Notes under the pieces: model-generated | Seen by the model: only the letters and a program-made list of their open reading frames with translations | The model's database searches: none | Told to the model about the DNA's origin: nothing | Part shown: positions 17,530-25,059 of the stretch, in pieces | How the letters are laid out: each line of letters opens with the position of its first letter | Position numbering within the stretch: position 1 is the first letter of the stretch | Translations under genes and position numbers: made by a program | DNA from: an uncultured Bacilli bacterium | Lineage (GTDB): Bacteria; Bacillota_I; Bacilli_A; RF39; UBA660 | Direction: 5' to 3' | Assembly (NCBI GenBank): GCA_947589675.1 | Contig: CANQCI010000015.1 | Location: forward strand, 1 to 40,333 | DNA length: 40,333 nucleotides

Positions 17530-17694
17530 CTACGACTCCACGACAACATCTTCAATGTCATCAGTGTTTGTTGGTGGTAAATAAATTGCCATATGCCCAT
17601 CTATGTGGTCTTCCGCATAGATATAATTTAAATTATAATATCGATCCTTTCCTTGGCATGACAAATTATATCCCATAAAAATCTGTTTTTTCAT
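17530..17694 (-). CDS. Small ORF, 54 aa, possibly broken by an in-frame TAG
   Basis: Begins MKKQIFMGYNLSCQGKDRYY and has a coding-like composition with acidic clusters (PPTNTDDIEDVVVES) before a TAG stop. Reading past the TAG, the same frame continues 27 codons (KKIYDDLKKLIYIHFWDSF...) to TAA at 17449, with equally protein-like content. It may therefore be an 81-residue gene with a nonsense mutation. A terminator-like hairpin lies in that extension. There is no good Shine-Dalgarno. No family recognised. The opposite-strand frame over the same bases looks like a shadow. Confidence 0.35.
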   Translation of the reverse strand: MKKQIFMGYNLSCQGKDRYYNLNYIYAEDHIDGHMAIYLPPTNTDDIEDVVVES

Positions 17695-17886
17695 TTTTTA
17701 TACGAATGAAACTCTCTACCCTACCTTTCTTCATTTTTAATATATCCCAATTTTATTTTCGCAAAATATGAGTCCTATTTTAGGATTTTTAATTTAAATT
17801 CTATTTGAATTTTTGTGAGCATTACCTTTTGTTTTAATTCTTATGTTTTATCGGATTTTATAAGCATTGTAACATTTTTTCTATAG

Positions 17887-17970
17887 TTTTATTTTAGATA
17901 TTTTTAGCATTACTGCTGTTTTTGTCTTTAACTTTATTTTAGATATTTTTAGACACTACTGCTGTTTTAT
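17887..17970. repeat. Two tandem copies of a ~36-bp AT-rich repeat, 45-bp period
   Basis: TTTATTTTAGATATTTTTAG followed by ...TACTGCTGTTTT occurs twice, starting near 17889 and 17934, differing by one inserted base and a few changes. It lies in the ~350-base non-coding tract between the secreted-protein gene stop (18041) and the small ORF. I see no gene or terminator in the rest of that tract, which is strikingly T-rich on the + strand. Confidence 0.6.
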
Positions 17971-18040
17971 ATTTTTGTTTTACTTTGATGGATTTCATCT
18001 AAATACTTTTAAATCCCTTTTTGTTTGTTTTAGTTTTGGT

Positions 18041-18874
18041 TTAATAAGGTAATTCTGTCATAACGCCTTGCATACCGTCATACTTTAACGTTAATTCTGG
18101 TGCAAAGTTAATAACATTGCCTAATCCAGCGGCACTAATAGTATAATCTTGCGATTGAGCAAAACTTACATTACTTGCTGCATGTTGATAGCTTCCCCAG
18201 ATTTGTCCATAGTCGGAATAAAGCAACGTTTCTGCATCAATAATAAGTTCTAAAGCATCAATACTATCATTAACTAAATTCATTGATATACCAAAACCTT
18301 GGTCTTGTACTGAAACATGCGAACTTGTTGGTGCATAATCGACATAACTATAATTTGAGGCTCCCTTTTTTCTATAAACTTGGGTTCCAGATTGCGAATC
18401 TTCAAGAAGAGCCACATTCCAAAAACGCATACCCATGACATCATAAGATCGAACAGCTGGCGACCTTTTCCAAGTCGCATTAAAAGTAACTGAATAGCGA
18501 TTATTACCAAGAGGAACTGCTGATAAATGAATTTTTTTATAATTTGTTTCATGTGAGGTACTTGCCTCAGCTACTTCATCAGCTAAATTATATTCATCTT
18601 CGGTAATTTCCGTCCAAGTATAACTATCATTATTTGGATTTAAACTAACACCTTTATAGTAAGTTGTCGTATTATTTGCTTTTTCCAAATCCATGGCTAA
18701 GTACTTTTTAATTTGTTCATCAGTCATGATGCTAATATGAGCTTCACTAAATACATTACGTAAGCGAATATATTCATCCGTCGTTAAGTCGTAAGCTTTT
18801 ACTTTGGTCGTAAATAATGAAAAACCAACCGCACTTATAGCCAATGGTATTTGCCATTTTTTCACATCTATCAC
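18041..18874 (-). CDS. Secreted protein of unknown function, 277 aa
   Basis: N-terminal signal peptide (hydrophobic LAISAVGFSLFTTKVKA, cleavage likely near KAYDL), no other membrane segment and no sortase motif, so probably released or loosely bound. The mature part is acidic and aromatic-rich with beta-strand character (RYSVTFNATW, GFGISMNLVNDSIDALELIID). No cysteines were noted in the mature part. I do not recognise a named family. It starts 88 bases downstream of a membrane-tethered XRE regulator gene in the same direction, so it may be that regulator's target or operon partner. Its bases are visibly richer in G and C than the regulator's, suggesting a different recent history. Confidence 0.7.
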   Translation of the reverse strand: MIDVKKWQIPLAISAVGFSLFTTKVKAYDLTTDEYIRLRNVFSEAHISIMTDEQIKKYLAMDLEKANNTTTYYKGVSLNPNNDSYTWTEITEDEYNLADEVAEASTSHETNYKKIHLSAVPLGNNRYSVTFNATWKRSPAVRSYDVMGMRFWNVALLEDSQSGTQVYRKKGASNYSYVDYAPTSSHVSVQDQGFGISMNLVNDSIDALELIIDAETLLYSDYGQIWGSYQHAASNVSFAQSQDYTISAAGLGNVINFAPELTLKYDGMQGVMTELPY

Positions 18875-18961
18875 TCCTTTCCGTCATTCATCATAAAATA
18901 AAATTGGGTGATAAGCAAGCTACAAAATGGCGAATTGAAATTCTCCAGTTCAGAGAACTAA

Positions 18962-20089
18962 TCATTTTATTGATTTTAAGACGCTTAACGCATATTCCGA
19001 CTGTTCAAGAAAATCATCACATTTACCCTTATAACAATCTAATCTTTGACTTTTAAAATAATATTTATAATAATTATTTATTTTATTTTCGTTACTATAA
19101 ATATAAGTAACAAAATTATATTGATAATTAATCTTATACACTTTATTTTGATTTTCAAGAGAAATAGTAAGGATTTTATTCTTTAAATCAAATTGTAAAA
19201 ATATTTCTTTAGTTTCTTTTTCAAAATAATTGCTTTTTTTATTATAGACAAAGCCGTTATTTAATAATTTAATTTCATTAAAATTATTTATATTCCACTC
19301 ATCATTAATACTCTTTTTATGTTTCAAATATAGCAAATTAATATTAGCAAAACTTTTCTCTAAAGATAATTTATTCTCATACTTATGTTTTTTATTATCC
19401 TCATCAACATTCTCAATTACTAAATATAAATTTTTCTTTAATGCTTTAATAGTTCTTTCCGTAAATATTTCATCATAACCGTATAGTTCTTCTACCATAA
19501 TACTTTCGGTTAATTCATCGCTTTCATAAAGAATAACTTTATCACCATTAAAAATCGTATATAGAATAACTTTGGTTTCTACTGGTTCATAATCAACATT
19601 ATAAAGTTGTATACCATGAAGAAACAAAACGTTCTGAACTTTGGATTGCATAAAAATTCCACTTTTCACCAGTATTGTTTTATTATCAGATTTTATATCA
19701 TAAACAATAATCGTATTAAAGTTAGCTTTAAAATATAGTACTAAGTAAATAAAGAAAATGAGAATTAAAATTTTAATGATGTTATTCCAAATGAATTTAA
19801 TACACCTAATAAACTGTTTTCTAAAATTAAATTTCTTCTTGGGAATTGTTCCATCTAAGAAAATTTGTACATTAATATCTAAGGCTTTCGCTATATCTCT
19901 TAAAACTTCTAAGTCAGGTCTACTTGTACCTCGTTCCCATTTAGATATAGTTTTATTGGAGACATGAATAATCTCAGCTAATTGAGCTTGAGTTAAACCT
20001 TTTTCATTTCGATATTTGGAAATTATTTGTCCAATATTATTGTTAATTATCGCTTTATCAGTATTATTACCCTTTTTATCCACTTTCAC
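18962..20089 (-). CDS. Membrane-tethered XRE-family transcriptional regulator, 375 aa
   Basis: A Cro/C1-type helix-turn-helix occupies about residues 19-70 (KGLTQAQLAEIIHVSNKTISKWERG). A single transmembrane segment follows near residues 95-115 (IIKILILIFFIYLVLYF), then a ~260-residue presumably extracytoplasmic domain of unknown fold with a C-terminal CYKGKC pair. This is a one-component sensor layout: signal outside, DNA binding inside. The start codon is GTG at 20089 with weak GGTG spacing; the second GTG two codons later is equally possible. It precedes the secreted 277-aa gene. A second XRE-TM regulator is at 25796-26359. Confidence 0.85.
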   Translation of the reverse strand: MKVDKKGNNTDKAIINNNIGQIISKYRNEKGLTQAQLAEIIHVSNKTISKWERGTSRPDLEVLRDIAKALDINVQIFLDGTIPKKKFNFRKQFIRCIKFIWNNIIKILILIFFIYLVLYFKANFNTIIVYDIKSDNKTILVKSGIFMQSKVQNVLFLHGIQLYNVDYEPVETKVILYTIFNGDKVILYESDELTESIMVEELYGYDEIFTERTIKALKKNLYLVIENVDEDNKKHKYENKLSLEKSFANINLLYLKHKKSINDEWNINNFNEIKLLNNGFVYNKKSNYFEKETKEIFLQFDLKNKILTISLENQNKVYKINYQYNFVTYIYSNENKINNYYKYYFKSQRLDCYKGKCDDFLEQSEYALSVLKSIK

Positions 20090-20152
20090 ATCGCTTCACC
20101 GCTTCTAATTTTATCATAAATTACAATATTTTAGCAAATTTTACCAATTGTA

Positions 20153-20181
20153 AATAAAAACAGAAAGCATTAACTTTCCAT
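20153..20181 (-). terminator. Terminator of spoVIF
   Basis: Eight-bp stem with two wobble pairs (20181-20174 with 20167-20160), six-base loop, then TTTTTATTT on the minus strand, just after the spoVIF stop. Confidence 0.65.
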
Positions 20182-20189
20182 TTTAAAAA

Positions 20190-20432
20190 TCAAAACATTT
20201 TTTCAACATTATTAGGTACTTTATCTTCGACTATTTTACTAATTATCCGATCACTTTGTTCTTTACTCACCTTTTTACCAGTCATTTTACTTAAAGTATC
20301 AATGACTTCTCTTAAAGTAGCTTCATCTTTCATATTACCATTTTGTAATTTTTGAGCTAAAGATAAAATGGTATTTTTATCGACCTTGGTTTTCCTTTCT
20401 ACTTTTTTAAAAAAATCGTCCCCAAATTTCAT
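20190..20432 (-). CDS. spoVIF: Stage VI sporulation protein F
   Basis: An 80-aa protein matching the SpoVIF family: FFKKVERKTKVDKNTILSLAQ, then LREVIDTLSKMTGKKV and KIVEDKVPNN, the same helical pattern and length as B. subtilis SpoVIF, a late mother-cell protein needed for spore-coat assembly with GerE. I place the start at ATG 20432 because AGGAGG lies five bases upstream; an upstream in-frame ATG at 20459 would add nine residues and lacks this site. It is divergent from sigK, fitting shared sporulation control. Confidence 0.85.
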   Translation of the reverse strand: MKFGDDFFKKVERKTKVDKNTILSLAQKLQNGNMKDEATLREVIDTLSKMTGKKVSKEQSDRIISKIVEDKVPNNVEKMF

Positions 20433-20520
20433 TGTTCCTCCTAGCATAATTATATGCACCTTAAAAAAATACGTTAATTAAAAAATAAAAAATTACATAT
20501 ACATTAGTAGGAAGTGAATT

Positions 20521-21216
20521 ATGTTTATAAATTTTTTTAATATAATTAAAGACATGTTATTTTTTACGGGAAGTTATTCGAATAATGTTTTTCCCGAACC
20601 TCTTACAAGTGAAGAAGAAAGTAAATATATTGATTTAATGCTTAAGGGTGATAAAGAGGCTCGCAATAAACTTATTGAACACAACTTAAGGTTAGTTGCT
20701 CATATTGTCAAAAAATATGAACCTAAAAGTGGCGATACTGATGATTTAATTAGTATTGGTACTATTGGTTTAATTAAGGGAATTGATACTTATAAGAATA
20801 ATAAAAAAACCAAGATTACTACGTATGCAGCTCGGTGCATTCAAAACGAAATATTGATGCACTATCGCAGTAATAAAAAAATGGGAGCTACCGTTAGTTT
20901 AAATGATTCAATTGGCTTTGATAAAGAAGGACAAGAAATAAGCTTAATTGATATCTTGAAAGATAAAAGTCCGGACATTAGTGATGAATTACAAATAAAA
21001 GATAATATTAATTTATTAGCTAAATATATAAAACTTTTAAATCCCAGAGAAAAAGAAATTATTGAAAAAAGATATGGTTTATATAATCATCCCGAACAAA
21101 CTCAAAAAGAAATTGCTAAAGAATTAAAAATTTCAAGGAGTTATGTTTCCCGCATCGAAAAAAGAGCACTAACTAAAATGCTCCGTGAGTTTATTAAAAA
21201 TAAGAATATTAGTTAA
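20521..21216 (+). CDS. sigK: RNA polymerase sporulation sigma factor SigK
   Basis: A 231-aa sigma-70-family factor that aligns throughout with B. subtilis pro-SigK. It has a hydrophobic N-terminal pro-sequence (about the first 20 residues), then FPEPLTSEEE, the region 2 core ARNKLIEHNLRLVAHIVKK and GTIGLIKGI, and region 4 with QKEIAKELKISRSYVSRIEKRAL as the DNA-binding helix. SigK directs late mother-cell transcription after removal of the pro-sequence by SpoIVFB. The gene is continuous, with no skin-type intervening element. The Shine-Dalgarno is AGGAAG. A CATATACAT -10-like sequence lies upstream but very close. It converges with khpA; their stop codons overlap by two bases. Confidence 0.96.
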   Translation: MFINFFNIIKDMLFFTGSYSNNVFPEPLTSEEESKYIDLMLKGDKEARNKLIEHNLRLVAHIVKKYEPKSGDTDDLISIGTIGLIKGIDTYKNNKKTKITTYAARCIQNEILMHYRSNKKMGATVSLNDSIGFDKEGQEISLIDILKDKSPDISDELQIKDNINLLAKYIKLLNPREKEIIEKRYGLYNHPEQTQKEIAKELKISRSYVSRIEKRALTKMLREFIKNKNIS

Positions 21217-21458
21217 AATGAATCGATATTTATTTTAACCCTATTTAGTTTTTTTAAATAAGCAAAGGCTTGCACTAAAGTTCTAATTGCTCCGGCGGTA
21301 CGCCCATTTTGACCAATCACGGTTCCCATATCGCTATTATGCACAATGATTTCCAAAATTTCGGTATCTTCATCCGCAGCAAAGCTTTCAACTTTAACCA
21401 TTTCAGGTTCTTTAACAATACTTTTAACTAAAAATTCTGTATAACTAACTATATCCAT
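21213..21458 (-). CDS. khpA: KH-domain RNA-binding protein KhpA
   Basis: An 81-aa single KH-domain protein (YlqC family). The GxxG loop appears in VIGQNGRTAGAIRTLVQAF. KhpA pairs with KhpB as a global RNA-binding complex linked to cell elongation in other Gram-positives. It lies two bases downstream of rpsP, the conserved Firmicutes order, and is co-transcribed with it. Its end overlaps the end of sigK on the other strand. Confidence 0.95.
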   Translation of the reverse strand: MDIVSYTEFLVKSIVKEPEMVKVESFAADEDTEILEIIVHNSDMGTVIGQNGRTAGAIRTLVQAFAYLKKLNRVKINIDSF

Positions 21459-21460
21459 AA

Positions 21461-21751
21461 TTATTTTTCCTTTTTAGTAGCTTTTTTAGCTTTACTTTCA
21501 GCATATTCTTTTAATATACCTTCATTTTTTAAAATATTACGAACGGTTTCAGTTGGTTCAGCTCCATTATTAAGCCAAGTTAAGATTTTATCTTTTTTTA
21601 AAGTAATTACGGCTGGATTTTTAACAACATCATAAGTTCCCACTTCATCAATAAAACGTCCATCTCTTGGGCTTCTCGCATCAGCTACAACAATCCGATA
21701 AAAAGGTTTTTGCTTTGCTCCCATTCTTTTTAATCTAATTTTAACTGCCAT
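21461..21751 (-). CDS. rpsP: 30S ribosomal protein S16
   Basis: A 96-aa S16 with the diagnostic start [24 protein letters not shown] and FIDEVGTYD, plus a lysine-rich C-terminal tail. It binds 16S rRNA and helps assemble the 30S body. It has a strong Shine-Dalgarno (GGAGGAGG) and consensus promoter, and leads the rpsP-khpA operon. Confidence 0.99.
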   Translation of the reverse strand: MAVKIRLKRMGAKQKPFYRIVVADARSPRDGRFIDEVGTYDVVKNPAVITLKKDKILTWLNNGAEPTETVRNILKNEGILKEYAESKAKKATKKEK

Positions 21752-21776
21752 GATATCCTCCTCCTTCTTAATTTTT

Positions 21777-21805
21777 AATATACTATAATTAATTTATGGT
21801 GTCAA
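21777..21805 (-). promoter_or_regulatory. Consensus promoter of rpsP-khpA
   Basis: On the minus strand TTGACA (21805-21800), 17-base spacer, TATATT (21782-21777), about 25 bases before the ATG. Confidence 0.8.
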
Positions 21806-21839
21806 TAAATTTTAGTTGATTTAATTCATTTTTTACCGA

Positions 21840-21867
21840 AAATAAAAAGAAGGATTAAATCCCTCTT
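21840..21867 (-). terminator. Terminator of the beta-helix surface-protein gene
   Basis: Eight-bp stem with one wobble pair (21867-21860 with 21854-21847), five-base loop, T-rich tail. It overlaps the stop codon of the gene. Confidence 0.7.
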
Positions 21868-23335
21868 AATCGACCATAACTTTTTTAATAGCAACAGCTA
21901 AAATTCCGGTGCTAAGTAAAGCAAGTCCTGCGATAATCGCCGCATTATCAAATGTATCTGGATTGGTTGCTAAAACTTCATCTAGTACTATTGTTTTATA
22001 AGTTACAGTAACTAATACATTTCCCTCAGGCATAACAAAGGTATTATCAGCACTTACTGGAATAACTGTACCATCTTCGGTCGTAATTTTTATTTCGCCT
22101 ACTTCATAACCAGCACTTGGAGTTAAAGTAAGAGCTACTACTTCGCCAACCGCAGCATTACTATTAACAGCAATGGTTCCATTTTCAGTTGGTCCAGCCG
22201 TAATATTATAAACTTTACCAACTACACCAGAAACAGATTGACTAGTTTGGGCACTTAAATATTTTTTACCTACATCTTGGTTGAATTTTCCACCTATAAC
22301 CACGATTTCATCAGTAGCATTATCACTTTCATCGCCATAAGCAAGAACTCCGCCATCATTTGTGGTAAAATCGCCGCCTTTAACTTCAACTTTAGCTACA
22401 TTAGGATATGTACTTTCGGTATTATCAACAATTATTCCCACACCAGAAGGTATATCAATTTTTTTACCATCTTTTACAGCATCGCCGGTATTAATTGTTT
22501 CACCCGCGGTACCATTGGCTGTGATATTACCGTTAACAACACTTACTGTTCCTTGACGAGCAACAATACCAACTTTACCAGTAATATTACCATTATTTAT
22601 AGTAAGCGTTCCAGTTTGAGGTTGATAAATTGCCGCATTACCAGTACTAGTTAAGTTACCACCATTGATAATTATTGTTGAGTTTTTCGTATCTCTTCCA
22701 TTACCGGCAACAGCAAAAGCTTCAGCTTTAATTACGCCGCCATTGACCGTTAATTTTTGATTTTCACCAAAAACGCCAATACCATAACTTCCGTCTACCG
22801 TAGCACCATCTTCAAAGACTAAACTAGCTTTACCATCATACTCAGTATGATTAACTAATCCAACCGCAATCGTAGATTGAGTGGTATTAGTAGTAGTATA
22901 AAGTCCACCTTTAATAATACCGGTTCCTTCTTGAACTACAAGGGCTGGTAATTGATTGGTGTTTTCAATTTTACCTGTTTTTTCAACACTAGTATCAACA
23001 ATAGTTAAGGTAACACCTTTAGCAATGTAAAATGTTCCATACGTTGCAATACTAGATGTAATGCTATGTCCATTTAAATCAAATGTTAAATTAATAGGAC
23101 TATTATTTTTAACAGCTGTTACTTCTGTATTAGTTATATTTTCTAATAACTTAACTGTCGCTCCTTCAGTTGATTCTGAGAAAGCATCATTAATTGCCGT
23201 ACAATATTTTTTACTTCCATTGCTAAAATCAATTTCAGCTTGAGCACCAGCACTATCTTCGGTACAATTAGCTGCGAAAACATTTGGTAAAAATAACATA
23301 CTAGCCATTAAACCAACAAACAATTTTCTTCCCAT
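21866..23335 (-). CDS. Beta-helix surface protein with sortase-like NPDTFD tail
   Basis: A 489-aa exported protein: signal peptide (LFVGLMASMLFLPNVFA, cleavage near VFAAN), then repeated turns rich in Gly/Asn/Thr with strands such as LTINNGNITGK, VSVVNGNITAN and VEVKGGDF, typical of a right-handed parallel beta-helix adhesin. An InlB-like segment follows (GEVVALTLTPSAGYEVGEIKI). The C-terminus has NPDTFDN, a hydrophobic segment (AAIIAGLALLSTGILAVAI) and a KK-containing tail, the order of a sortase substrate with NPxT in place of LPxTG. The promoter is at 23361-23389. Attachment by a sortase is an inference; no sortase gene is in the window. Confidence 0.85.
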   Translation of the reverse strand: MGRKLFVGLMASMLFLPNVFAANCTEDSAGAQAEIDFSNGSKKYCTAINDAFSESTEGATVKLLENITNTEVTAVKNNSPINLTFDLNGHSITSSIATYGTFYIAKGVTLTIVDTSVEKTGKIENTNQLPALVVQEGTGIIKGGLYTTTNTTQSTIAVGLVNHTEYDGKASLVFEDGATVDGSYGIGVFGENQKLTVNGGVIKAEAFAVAGNGRDTKNSTIIINGGNLTSTGNAAIYQPQTGTLTINNGNITGKVGIVARQGTVSVVNGNITANGTAGETINTGDAVKDGKKIDIPSGVGIIVDNTESTYPNVAKVEVKGGDFTTNDGGVLAYGDESDNATDEIVVIGGKFNQDVGKKYLSAQTSQSVSGVVGKVYNITAGPTENGTIAVNSNAAVGEVVALTLTPSAGYEVGEIKITTEDGTVIPVSADNTFVMPEGNVLVTVTYKTIVLDEVLATNPDTFDNAAIIAGLALLSTGILAVAIKKVMVD

Positions 23336-23360
23336 TCTATTCTCCTCCTATCCTAATAAT

Positions 23361-23389
23361 AGGATACCATGCCACACCAATAATATCAA
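23361..23389 (-). promoter_or_regulatory. Promoter of the beta-helix surface-protein gene
   Basis: On the minus strand TTGATA (23389-23384), 17-base spacer, TATCCT (23366-23361). The -10 box is the first arm of a TATCCTA/TAGGATA hairpin at 23349-23366 that abuts the GGAGGAG Shine-Dalgarno. Confidence 0.5.
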
Positions 23390-23409
23390 GCACTAAATTT
23401 TTTATTAGA

Positions 23410-23441
23410 CAAAAAAATGTCCCATTAATTTTAAGGACATT
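23410..23441 (-). terminator. Terminator of the 516-aa gene
   Basis: AATGTCC/GGACATT stem (23441-23435 with 23422-23416) with a T tract of seven on the minus strand, ten bases past the stop. Confidence 0.85.
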
Positions 23442-23450
23442 CTTTTAATA

Positions 23451-25001
23451 TTATCTTTGTTTCGTTAATTTATCTTCCTTGATTAAATCATTGATATAAT
23501 CTATAACTTCTTCTGTATAATCATCACCATTTATTAAGGCTAATACTCGATTTTGCCAAGCTTCAACTGTGCTATGGTAAACTCTTCGCACTGGAAAATC
23601 TGGTTCTTCTTTGATTAATTTTATTATTTGTTGCCGATCTAAATGACAAACTTCTAAGAAATTATTTAAATTAACAACATAAGTTGCGACATATTTTTCT
23701 CTTTTTTCTTTATTAAGATATTCAAATATAACTACTTTATTAGCATAAATTAAACCATGAAATCCCGTGAATTTATCAATTCCATAAACTTTATATAAAT
23801 AAGGTGTACTTTCTAAAAAATCCCGACATTCATGTCTTTTTAAAGCATAATTAACCCCATCTATTTTTCTAGCCTCAGTATTTTCTTCGCTTTCCCTATC
23901 ATTACCACTTGTATTTTCACGGTGCCCATGTGGAAAAATATTAAACTTCGTAAATAACTCTTGTTCTTCTTCTAATCTTTTTTGTAAATTATTAATTAAA
24001 TTAATATTATCTTTATTTAAATAATTAAAGTTTTCATAATTATATCCATATCTTTTTAAAAGACGATTAAATTCTTCTTTTTTAGTATTGATATCTATTA
24101 CTTTTATTTCAGGATGACTTTCTAAAAATAAATTATATTGTCTAACTAATTCATTAAAATCTATATTTCTAACTTTACTTAATTCATTATAGATAGCACA
24201 ACTAGTTTTATATTTTCTTTTATTAGTTTTTATTTTATTAACCGCTTCAATATATTTATCAAGATAATGAAGATATTGAACTACACTTGGGTCATACTCA
24301 TAATTTGTCATAACCCCATTTAAGATATTATAGGCAATGGCCAAACAAAGATTATCGTAAGGAATAAAAGCTTCGATGTCTTGAATAGTAAATTCTTTAT
24401 CTAAAATTCGTTTTAAATATTTAACTCCATTTAAAGCGATGTTGGTTCTTTCTCTAGCTATTTTTAAATAAGTATTAAAATCAATGGCATTATAATATTT
24501 TTTATAAGCAACACTAGTACTATCATAATAAAGAGAATCTTTTCCCTTTATTTCTAAATCATTAAGCCGGTTTATTTCCTCTTTTAAATATTCACTGATA
24601 TTCCCAATTATCTCATCCTCAGTTGTTCCCTCAGGATTATTATGACAAAATTCTACAAACCGTTTATCAAAATCCCCCGTATGGGTATTAACTAAAAGAT
24701 AATTTTGCACAAAATCATAAAACGAAAATTTAATAACTTTCTTAGTATTATCTTGATTATAATCATAGGCTAAAGCTGGATTATAAAACTCATATGGATA
24801 AAATTCTTTTAACACCGTAAAAAAATTCTTTTGAACAAAATCTTTATATAAATTAACCTTTTTTCGATACAAAGAATTTAAAGAAAAATCAGCATTTAAT
24901 TTGCGAGCATCCACATCATTACTACAATTAATAGTTATTTCGGAATTACAAAAGCATTCATTTATAACCTCTTCTATGGAAAATATGTCTTTTAAAATCA
25001 T
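23451..25001 (-). CDS. Hypothetical large helical protein, 516 aa
   Basis: I do not recognise this protein. No signal peptide or membrane segment. It is mostly alpha-helical with abundant Lys, Glu, Tyr and Asn; a polar low-complexity linker (HGHRENTSGNDRESEENTE) near residues 368-386 separates a long N-terminal helical part from a C-terminal part with beta character (GFHGLIYANKVVIFEYL) and a terminal helix pair. Cysteines and histidines show no metal-site pattern. The AAGGGGG Shine-Dalgarno lies in the 3' arm of the upstream gene's terminator hairpin, so its translation depends on that hairpin being open or on a separate transcript. Confidence 0.7.
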   Translation of the reverse strand: MILKDIFSIEEVINECFCNSEITINCSNDVDARKLNADFSLNSLYRKKVNLYKDFVQKNFFTVLKEFYPYEFYNPALAYDYNQDNTKKVIKFSFYDFVQNYLLVNTHTGDFDKRFVEFCHNNPEGTTEDEIIGNISEYLKEEINRLNDLEIKGKDSLYYDSTSVAYKKYYNAIDFNTYLKIARERTNIALNGVKYLKRILDKEFTIQDIEAFIPYDNLCLAIAYNILNGVMTNYEYDPSVVQYLHYLDKYIEAVNKIKTNKRKYKTSCAIYNELSKVRNIDFNELVRQYNLFLESHPEIKVIDINTKKEEFNRLLKRYGYNYENFNYLNKDNINLINNLQKRLEEEQELFTKFNIFPHGHRENTSGNDRESEENTEARKIDGVNYALKRHECRDFLESTPYLYKVYGIDKFTGFHGLIYANKVVIFEYLNKEKREKYVATYVVNLNNFLEVCHLDRQQIIKLIKEEPDFPVRRVYHSTVEAWQNRVLALINGDDYTEEVIDYINDLIKEDKLTKQR

Positions 25002-25003
25002 TT

Positions 25004-25026
25004 AAAAACCCCCTTAAGACAAGGGG
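25004..25026 (-). terminator. Terminator hairpin of the DUF4097 unit, overlapping the next ribosome-binding site
   Basis: CCCCTT/AAGGGG stem (25026-25021 with 25015-25010), five-base loop GTCTT, followed by GTTTTT. The 3' arm AAGGGGG is also the only Shine-Dalgarno for the ATG at 25001. Confidence 0.7.
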
Positions 25027-25059
25027 TATTATAGCATCTTTACCTAGATGTGTCAAATT

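Noticed and set aside
17460-17678. 72-codon frame on the + strand
   Set aside because: It has no Shine-Dalgarno and unusual composition, and lies opposite a more protein-like minus-strand frame and a terminator hairpin.
20521-21216. SigE instead of SigK
   Set aside because: The hydrophobic short pro-sequence, FPEPLTSEEE start and whole-length similarity fit SigK better; SigE has a longer pro-sequence and is usually next to spoIIGA, absent here.
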